Shown here: one piece after another, positions 14,365 to 19,459 of the stretch | Numbering within the stretch: position 1 is the first letter of the stretch | How the letters are laid out: each line of letters opens with the position of its first letter | NCBI GenBank assembly: GCA_944392285.1 | Contig: CALXWF010000026.1 | Coordinates: 1 to 19,459, forward strand | DNA: 19,459 bases | Source: an uncultured Alphaproteobacteria bacterium | GTDB taxonomy: Bacteria > Pseudomonadota > Alphaproteobacteria > RF32 > CAG-239 | Direction of reading: 5' to 3' | Position numbers and translations under genes: made by a program | Notes under the pieces: model-generated | Told to the model about the DNA's origin: nothing | The model's input: the letters and a program-made list of their open reading frames with translations, nothing else | Database searches by the model: none

Positions 14365-14393
14365 AAGATATTGCACAATCAGGGGTTTGTCAA
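14365..14393 (-). promoter_or_regulatory. Promoter of the Cys-rich protein gene
   Basis: On the minus strand a perfect TTGACA (14393-14388), a 17-nt spacer and TATCTT (14370-14365) lie 46 nt before the ATG. It sits 18 nt past the stop of the preceding permease gene. Confidence 0.8.
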
Positions 14394-14410
14394 CCTTATG
14401 CATAATTTTA

Positions 14411-15196
14411 TCAGCGGATTCCGAAACGGTTGCCTGAGGTATAGTGTTTTAATCCGTGTTTGAAAAAAATCAGACTTAAGACAAAAAAGCCGCTGGTTCC
14501 CGCTGTAAAAATTAAAAAGTCGCCCAAAGAAAAGTTTTTGAGCAAAGCAACCGGAAACAATGAGACAAAACCCGCCGGAATAATGCATAAAAACAGTACC
14601 TTATAAACACCGCTGAAAATGCTGGCCGGCTGGTTGGAAAAAATTAAAAAGGTCATGAATATATTATGGCCGAGTGTTTCGGTCCTTTGAAAATAAAAGG
14701 CAAATGTTGATAAAATCAGTCTGAGCGCATAGGTGAGCAAAAAGGCCATAAAACTTAAATATAAAAAGAAAAAGAATCCGCTAAAACTAACGTAACCGGA
14801 AACAAAATACATTAATAGACCGGTTAAAAAATCGCCCCAGTTGGCAAAGGTGGAAAACGAGGTCGAAACTGCAAATAAGACGTTTTGCGGACTGCACAAA
14901 TAGTTGTCAAGCATGCCCTCTTCAATGTAGCGCGGAAGCTCGGTTGTGCCTCTGAAAAAAACCGCATAAAGCGAAAAACTCATGCAAGAGATGGCAAACA
15001 TTAAGGCCATGTCGCCGAAATTCCAGCCTTTGATGGTGCCTTTGTCGGCAAAAATTACCCACCACATGAAGATGAAGGAAAAGTTGTTAACCAACATCAT
15101 TAAGATGTTTACAAAAGCATCCCCCTTGGAAAGAAAGGCGGTTTTGATGTTTAGCTTTTGGATAAACCAAAATAATTTCCAGTTTTTAGCCGCCAT
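14411..15196 (-). CDS. ABC-2 type transporter permease (COG3694-like)
   Basis: A 261-aa inner-membrane protein with about six hydrophobic segments and no signal peptide. It starts 'MAAKNWKLFWFIQKLNIKTAF' and includes 'GTTELPRYIEEGMLDNYLCSPQNVL', a segment characteristic of this permease family. In the second half a long hydrophobic 'FFFFLYLSFMAFLLTYALRL' is followed by the final helices. It overlaps the preceding permease gene by 11 nt, so the two are translationally coupled, and it is the last gene of the ATPase-permease-permease cassette. The two permeases are distant homologues and would form a heterodimer. The substrate is unknown; related cassettes have been annotated as exporters, including viologen-type exporters. 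Confidence 0.88.
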   Translation of the reverse strand: MAAKNWKLFWFIQKLNIKTAFLSKGDAFVNILMMLVNNFSFIFMWWVIFADKGTIKGWNFGDMALMFAISCMSFSLYAVFFRGTTELPRYIEEGMLDNYLCSPQNVLFAVSTSFSTFANWGDFLTGLLMYFVSGYVSFSGFFFFLYLSFMAFLLTYALRLILSTFAFYFQRTETLGHNIFMTFLIFSNQPASIFSGVYKVLFLCIIPAGFVSLFPVALLKNFSLGDFLIFTAGTSGFFVLSLIFFKHGLKHYTSGNRFGIR

Positions 15197-15986
15197 AGAT
15201 GTTTACCTTTTTTTGTAAATGTTTGTATGCGCCCCAGATAAAGCCAAGTATCAGCCCAAGCCAAAGCAGGTTTAGGCAAAAAGCCTGCAAGGCCCCTGCA
15301 TATGAAAAGTCATAAGAAAGTTTTATGGTTAAATAATATATGGCATAAAAAGGGGTATAGCGGGCAAAATCTATAAACCATTCCGGATAGATTGATAAAG
15401 GAAAAATAGCTCCGCCCAAAATGAACGCCAACTTTTGTACCGTCATGGACAAGATTCTGACTTGCTCCAGCCACAGACTTGTAAAGCCGATGGCGGCAAA
15501 TATTAATAAATTGATTGTGGCGGAAAAATATACCAAAGCTACAATCAGCGGAAATTCTTGCCAGCTGAAAGGCGGCGTCGGCGTTAGCAGCCATACCGTA
15601 AAAGTGCCGAAAATTCCTAAAGTCAAAAAGTTTAGACTCATGGTGCTTAAATTTTCACAAAAGCGCATGGCAAAAAATGAAATCGGCTTGTTCAAATAAT
15701 AAGCCAGAGTGCCGTCTTTGATGTCTTGTTCAAGAATCCGTTCGATTTTCGGGGTAGATAAAATTATCATCTCCCCAAACAGCAGATACCACAAAAATGT
15801 GGCGTTCATCGTCGGTTCGGCAGTGTCTTGTCCGATAGCCAGCCAAAGCTGATTATAGGTTAAAAGCAAGACCAAAAGCAAAAAAATGCTGCCGATAAGA
15901 ACGGTCTTTGCTGCCAAAGTTTGGCGGGCGGCAATGTTAATGAAGGCCCCGTATTTGTGTAAGATATTGCTAATCGCCACGGGCAT
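15186..15986 (-). CDS. ABC-2 type transporter permease (COG4587-like)
   Basis: A 266-aa inner-membrane permease. The N-terminal part 'ISNILHKYGAFINIAARQTLA' precedes the first hydrophobic helix, and several more follow up to 'LNLLWLGLILGFIWGAYKHL'. A cytoplasmic loop with 'LEQDIKDGTLAYYLNKPISF' matches the conserved loop of this family and parallels 'IEEGMLDNYLCSPQNVL' in the partner permease. The frame stays open to a TTG at 16025, but the ATG at 15986 has AAGGAG 5 nt upstream and gives the usual family length. With this start it overlaps the ATPase gene by 17 nt. Confidence 0.87.
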   Translation of the reverse strand: MPVAISNILHKYGAFINIAARQTLAAKTVLIGSIFLLLVLLLTYNQLWLAIGQDTAEPTMNATFLWYLLFGEMIILSTPKIERILEQDIKDGTLAYYLNKPISFFAMRFCENLSTMSLNFLTLGIFGTFTVWLLTPTPPFSWQEFPLIVALVYFSATINLLIFAAIGFTSLWLEQVRILSMTVQKLAFILGGAIFPLSIYPEWFIDFARYTPFYAIYYLTIKLSYDFSYAGALQAFCLNLLWLGLILGFIWGAYKHLQKKVNIYGG

Positions 15987-16893
15987 ATATCTCCTTAATA
16001 ATTTCTTCCATCGGCGGGTTTTCAATCGTTAGGTCGGTCACATGATAATCTTTGACCAATTTATCAAGCGCGGCTTTGACGGAAGTTTGGCGGGTGTTGA
16101 TTTCCTGACGAATCTTTTCGCCGCTTTCGGTTGTGAATTCAACATATTTTTTGTTTAGATAAGAATCGCGCAGGGAGGAAAGCGAATCATCAAAAATCAA
16201 CTTGCCTTTGTTGATGACGATCACTCTTTGGCAGACTTTTTCCATGTCATCGGTGTCGTGTGACGTTAACAGTAAAGTGGTTTCTTCTTCCAAGGCTTGC
16301 TTTTTTATCAGGTTTCGGATAATGGCTTTGGCCGTGATGTCAAGGCCGATGGTCGGTTCGTCCAAAAACAAAACCTTGGGCTTGTGAATAAGCGACGCCA
16401 CAATTTCACAACGCATTCTTTGCCCCAGTGACAAGCTGCGGGTCGGCGTGTTTAATAAGTCACGTACCTCAAACAGCCTGACTAAATGGGACAGGCGTTT
16501 TTTGAAAGTAATTTCCGAAAGATCATAAATTTTGCCAATCAAGGCAAAGCTGTCTTGCACCGGCAGATGGTACCAGAGTTGTGAGCGTTGGCCGAAAACC
16601 GTGCCGATATTGTAAGAAAGTTGTTGCCGATTGTCCCAAGGAACAAGGTCTAAGACTCGCGCCTCACCGGAAGTGGGGTATAAAATCGCCGACAACATTT
16701 TTATCGTGGTCGATTTTCCGGCACCGTTCGGGCCGATAAAAGCCACTCTTTCTCCGGGTTTTATGGCAAAAGACAAATTATTGACCGCCGTGAGGGTCTG
16801 ATATGCGGGGTGAAACAGATTTTTTAACCCTTTTTGGTGCTTTTTTAAAATAAACTTCTTGGTTAAGTTGTTGACTTCGATGATATTGTGCAT
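15970..16893 (-). CDS. ABC transporter ATP-binding protein (COG4586-like)
   Basis: A 307-aa ATPase that powers the two downstream permeases. Motifs are Walker A 'GPNGAGKST' (54-62), Q-loop region 'VFGQRSQLWYHLPVQD', signature 'LSLGQRMR' (154-161), Walker B 'VLFLDEP' (174-180), D-loop 'GLD' and H-loop 'TSHD'. The FGQRSQLW and LSLGQRMRCE versions are typical of the COG4586 subgroup, which is found with COG4587 and COG3694 permeases. The frame extends to a TTG at 16950, but that codon overlaps the -35 of a good promoter, so the ATG at 16893 (AAGG 8 nt upstream) is chosen. The C-terminal ~80 residues after the nucleotide domain are family-specific. Confidence 0.9.
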   Translation of the reverse strand: MHNIIEVNNLTKKFILKKHQKGLKNLFHPAYQTLTAVNNLSFAIKPGERVAFIGPNGAGKSTTIKMLSAILYPTSGEARVLDLVPWDNRQQLSYNIGTVFGQRSQLWYHLPVQDSFALIGKIYDLSEITFKKRLSHLVRLFEVRDLLNTPTRSLSLGQRMRCEIVASLIHKPKVLFLDEPTIGLDITAKAIIRNLIKKQALEEETTLLLTSHDTDDMEKVCQRVIVINKGKLIFDDSLSSLRDSYLNKKYVEFTTESGEKIRQEINTRQTSVKAALDKLVKDYHVTDLTIENPPMEEIIKEIYARGD

Positions 16894-16922
16894 ATTTTTT
16901 GCCTTGCTTAAAATCCTATGAA

Positions 16923-16950
16923 AGTATAGATAAAGCGCCGAAATTTGCAA
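16923..16950 (-). promoter_or_regulatory. Promoter of the ABC exporter cassette
   Basis: On the minus strand TTGCAA (16950-16945), a 16-nt spacer and TATACT (16928-16923) lie 29 nt before the ATPase ATG. Confidence 0.7.
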
Positions 16951-16990
16951 GAAGAGTTTTGGGTTTTGCAGGGTAAATGTAAAATAATGC

Positions 16991-17020
16991 TTGTCAAATA
17001 ATATAAATTTGTGCTATCTA
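16991..17020 (+). promoter_or_regulatory. Promoter of acpP
   Basis: TTGTCA (16991-16996) is followed after 17-18 nt by the -10 region GCTATCTA (17013-17020), partly matching alphaproteobacterial GCTANAWC. It lies ~60 nt before the acpP ATG. Confidence 0.6.
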
Positions 17021-17079
17021 CCAAGGCACGGGTCAAATGGTCCGAATAATTTGTTTTAATTTTTTAGAGGTTTTATCAT

Positions 17080-17313
17080 ATGACTGATACAGCTAACCGC
17101 GTTAAGAAAATTGTTGCCGAACACCTGGGCGTTGAAGAATCCAAAGTTACGGAAAACGCCAGCTTCATCGATGATTTGGGTGCTGACAGCTTGGATACGG
17201 TTGAATTGGTTATGGCTTTCGAAGAAGAGTTCGGTTGCGAAATTCCTGACGAAGCTGCCGAGAAAATTTTGACCGTGAAAGATGCTATTGATTATCTTTC
17301 CAAAAACGCATAG
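17080..17313 (+). CDS. acpP: Acyl carrier protein
   Basis: A 77-aa acidic protein that carries growing fatty acyl chains on a 4'-phosphopantetheine arm in the cytoplasm. The attachment site is Ser37 in 'DDLGADSLDTVELVMAFEEEF', which is nearly invariant across bacterial AcpP. The length is standard. TAGAGG upstream of the ATG is a reasonable ribosome site. It is followed by fabF after a hairpin, the classical fatty acid gene order. Identification is secure. Confidence 0.98.
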   Translation: MTDTANRVKKIVAEHLGVEESKVTENASFIDDLGADSLDTVELVMAFEEEFGCEIPDEAAEKILTVKDAIDYLSKNA

Positions 17314-17341
17314 GTCGAATATTTGACTTGTAAAGATTTAT

Positions 17342-17368
17342 GAAACTCGCTATATTTAGGCGAGTTTC
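17342..17368 (+). terminator. Hairpin between acpP and fabF, possible partial terminator
   Basis: GAAACTCGC (17342-17350) pairs perfectly with GCGAGTTTC (17360-17368) around a 9-nt loop. It is followed by GTTGTTTC rather than a clean T-run, so partial termination or mRNA stabilisation is more likely than full termination. This would allow more acpP than fabF mRNA. Confidence 0.6.
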
Positions 17369-17408
17369 GTTGTTTCTGGATAAAATAAAACATTTTAGAG
17401 GATTGAGA

Positions 17409-18686
17409 ATGAGAAGAGTTGTCGTTACCGGACTGGGCGTTTTGTCTCCTTTAGGGAGAGGGGTTGAACATAACTGGAAACAGTTGTTGGACGGTAAATC
17501 GGGAATCCGTAAAATTGAAGGAATTGACTTGAAAGATATTCCGGTTCACATTGCCGGCCAGGTTCCTTATGGCGAAGGTGAGCATGATTTTAATCCTGAT
17601 ACGGTTATGGCCCCCAAAGACCAAAAGAAAAATGACAAATTTATTATGTATGGCATGGCCGCAGGTGATGATGCCTTGAAAGATGCCGGTTGGAACGTTG
17701 AAACTGCCAGCGAAGAAGAAAAGAATCGCACAGGCGTTATGATGGGTTCGGGAATCGGCGGTTTGCAGGTTATCTATGATAACTCTATTTCGTTTCATGA
17801 AAGCGGAATGAAACGCATTTCTCCTTTCTTTATTCCGTCTTGTTTGATTAACTTGGTTTCCGGTAATTTGTCAATTAAACACGGGCTTAAAGGTCCGAAC
17901 CATGCTTGTGTTACGGCTTGTTCCACAGGAACGCATGCCATTGGTGATGCGGCGCGTATCATTGCCATGGGCGATGCCGATATGATTCTTGCCGGCGGTG
18001 CCGAATCTGCCATTAATGTTTTGGGCTTGTCAGGTTTTGCGCGGATGAAGGCGATTACCTCAGATTTTAATGACACGCCGGAGAAAGCCTCTCGTCCTTG
18101 GGATAAGGCCCGCAGCGGTTTTGTTATGGGTGAGGGTGCCGGTGCTTTGGTTTTGGAAGAGTTGGAACATGCCAAAGCCAGAGGTGCAAAGATTTATGCC
18201 GAAGTTGTCGGCTATGGTATGAGCGGCGATGCCTATCATATTACGGCTCCTTCGGGTGACGGGGCTTATCGCGCCATGAAAATGGCTGCCGATCATGCTA
18301 AAGAGCATGGTGTTGAGCTTAGTGATATCGGCTATATTAATGCCCATGGAACATCTACACCGGCCGGAGACGTCGGAGAAGCCTTGGCAGTTAAACGTTT
18401 GTTCGGTGATGAAGGCATTAAAAATGTTTCAATGTCTTCAACCAAATCAGCTATCGGACACTTGCTCGGTGCTGCCGGTGCGGTTGAGGCGGTTTATACC
18501 ATTATGGCTTTACAAACGCAGACTTGTCCGCCGACTTTGAATTTGGAAGATCCGGCAGATGAGTTGGCAGATTTCGACTTAGTTCCGTTGAAAGCCAAAA
18601 AACGTGAGATTAAAGCCGCCATGTCAAACTCTTTCGGGTTTGGCGGAACAAACTCTTCTTTAATCTTTAAGCAATATAAAGATTAG
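17409..18686 (+). CDS. fabF: Beta-ketoacyl-ACP synthase II (FabF)
   Basis: FabF condenses malonyl-ACP with acyl-ACP to elongate fatty acids. The 425-aa protein starts 'MRRVVVTGLGVLSPLG', the standard N-terminus, with AGAGGA upstream. The frame is also open for 23 codons before this, but they cover the acpP-fabF hairpin and are not part of the family. The catalytic triad is complete: Cys171 in 'VTACSTGTHAIGDA', His313 in 'NAHGTSTPAGD' and His351 in 'SAIGHLLGAAG'. The C-terminal 'SNSFGFGGTNSSLIF' is typical. It is followed 12 nt later by mltG, so the two are probably co-transcribed. Confidence 0.97.
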   Translation: MRRVVVTGLGVLSPLGRGVEHNWKQLLDGKSGIRKIEGIDLKDIPVHIAGQVPYGEGEHDFNPDTVMAPKDQKKNDKFIMYGMAAGDDALKDAGWNVETASEEEKNRTGVMMGSGIGGLQVIYDNSISFHESGMKRISPFFIPSCLINLVSGNLSIKHGLKGPNHACVTACSTGTHAIGDAARIIAMGDADMILAGGAESAINVLGLSGFARMKAITSDFNDTPEKASRPWDKARSGFVMGEGAGALVLEELEHAKARGAKIYAEVVGYGMSGDAYHITAPSGDGAYRAMKMAADHAKEHGVELSDIGYINAHGTSTPAGDVGEALAVKRLFGDEGIKNVSMSSTKSAIGHLLGAAGAVEAVYTIMALQTQTCPPTLNLEDPADELADFDLVPLKAKKREIKAAMSNSFGFGGTNSSLIFKQYKD

Positions 18687-18698
18687 ATTTTTACGCCG

Positions 18699-19459
18699 AT
18701 GAAGAAGATTGTTGTTTTACTTATCTTAATTGCGGCGTTTATGGTTTATGGACTCCGTCAGGGCCTGGTTTCTTCCGGGCCGCTGGCGGATGTTTGTTAT
18801 GTGGTCATTCCTAAAGGGGCTTCCTCTAAGCAAACGGCACAGGTTTTGGCTGAGGCCGGTGTGATTCGGTCATCTTTGATGTTTCGCTTGTTTGCCAAAT
18901 TGCAAAATTTGGATAAGGTCTTAAAGGCCGGAGAATATCAGTTTGCGGCGGGGCAATCTTTGCAAGAAGTTTTAGAAAAAATTTCAGGCGGCGAGGTGTT
19001 TTTGCGCAAGATTACTTTTGCCGAAGGGCTGACCAGCGGACAAATTTTGTATCAAATTGCTTCTGCGCCGGATTTGAGCGGCGAAATTTCTATTGATGTG
19101 GCTGAAGGAGAGCTTTTGCCCGAGACGTACAGTTATGAGTTGGGAGCAAGTCGTGATAGTTTGGTCTTGCAGGCTAAAAATGCCATGCAAAAAGCCAAAG
19201 CCGAGGCTTGGGCCCAAAGAGATGAGCATTTGCCGATTAAAAATCCGCAAGAGATGTTGGTTTTAGCTTCTATTATTGAAAAAGAAACAGCGGTTGCGGC
19301 AGAACGTCCGGTGGTGGCTTCGGTGTTTGTGAATCGGTTAAGAAAGGGAATGAAACTGCAAACAGATCCGACGGTTATTTATGCGTTAACCGAAGGGATG
19401 TTTGAGCTGGGCAGAAGTCTGAAAAAAGCTGATTTGAAAGTTGACAGCCCATATAATAC
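18699..19459 (+). CDS. mltG: Endolytic murein transglycosylase MltG (3' truncated by window end)
   Basis: The frame is open from ATG 18699 to the window end, giving 253 complete codons. MltG is an inner-membrane enzyme that cleaves nascent glycan strands and helps set their length. The protein starts with MKK and a membrane helix (~4-18). A LysM-like or N-terminal region follows, with 'VIPKGASSKQTAQVLAEAG' (36-54) and 'LKAGEYQF'. The catalytic domain is marked by 'LASIIEKETAVAAERP' (189-204), in which the catalytic Glu is probably Glu194, and by 'VFVNRLRKGMKLQTDPTVIYAL'. No clear Shine-Dalgarno sequence precedes the ATG, so it may depend on fabF translation. The family is usually 330-390 aa, so roughly a quarter to a third is missing. 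Confidence 0.95.
   Translation, partial: MKKIVVLLILIAAFMVYGLRQGLVSSGPLADVCYVVIPKGASSKQTAQVLAEAGVIRSSLMFRLFAKLQNLDKVLKAGEYQFAAGQSLQEVLEKISGGEVFLRKITFAEGLTSGQILYQIASAPDLSGEISIDVAEGELLPETYSYELGASRDSLVLQAKNAMQKAKAEAWAQRDEHLPIKNPQEMLVLASIIEKETAVAAERPVVASVFVNRLRKGMKLQTDPTVIYALTEGMFELGRSLKKADLKVDSPYN

Noticed and set aside
16894..16950. TTG start 19 codons upstream of the ABC ATPase
   Set aside because: It overlaps the -35 element of the promoter; the ATG at 16893 fits the family.
17340..17408. 23-codon N-terminal extension of fabF
   Set aside because: It covers the intergenic hairpin; MRRVVVTGLG with AGAGGA upstream is the family start.

Overview
The window looks like chromosomal DNA from a low-GC, host-associated or fermentative alphaproteobacterium. 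This rests on the HTH regulator with the 'NPIDVHVGQRIR' N-terminus, the mtaB-ftsY and acpP-fabF-mltG gene orders, and several -10 elements resembling the alphaproteobacterial GCTANAWC type. An L-lactate dehydrogenase suggests fermentation. The species cannot be named from sequence alone; an uncultured gut lineage is an inference.

Layout. 1-3120: the 3' part of an AsmA-like protein with a long coiled-coil tail, then galU with its own promoter and terminator. 3150-3740: an XRE-type regulator with a terminator. 3748-3880: a dense cluster of hairpins, probably a dispersed palindromic element. 3903-5583 (minus): mutY overlapped by a membrane-anchored TPR protein; the mutY promoter sits so close to the ATG that the mRNA may be leaderless. 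5680-6219: a GNAT acetyltransferase. 6303-6461 (minus): tRNA-Leu(CAG) with its own promoter and terminator. 6477-9956 (minus): a four-gene cluster xseA, M23 peptidase, stand-alone response regulator, uppP, behind a near-consensus promoter. 9957-10342: a gene-free stretch with a 17-bp perfect palindrome running into a 26-bp tandem repeat array. 10343-10645: an orphan HigA-like antitoxin/regulator. 10670-12614 (minus): mtaB-ftsY, translationally coupled. 12636-13902 (minus): ldh with a terminator, a promoter and a ~200-nt leader holding a palindromic element. 13904-14393 (minus): a small membrane-anchored, cysteine-rich, acidic protein with promoter and terminator. 14411-16950 (minus): a three-gene ABC-2 exporter cassette. 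16991 to the end (plus): acpP, fabF and the 5' part of mltG.

Functionally the window is mostly housekeeping and cell-envelope work: UDP-glucose supply (GalU), lipid carrier recycling (UppP), peptidoglycan remodelling (M23 protein, MltG), fatty acid synthesis (AcpP, FabF), membrane protein targeting (FtsY), DNA repair (MutY, XseA) and tRNA modification (MtaB). The parts that ordinary annotation does not explain are the 26-bp repeat array beside the orphan HigA-like gene, two different palindromic intergenic elements, and the Cys-rich membrane-anchored protein. No phage, transposase or CRISPR array was found.
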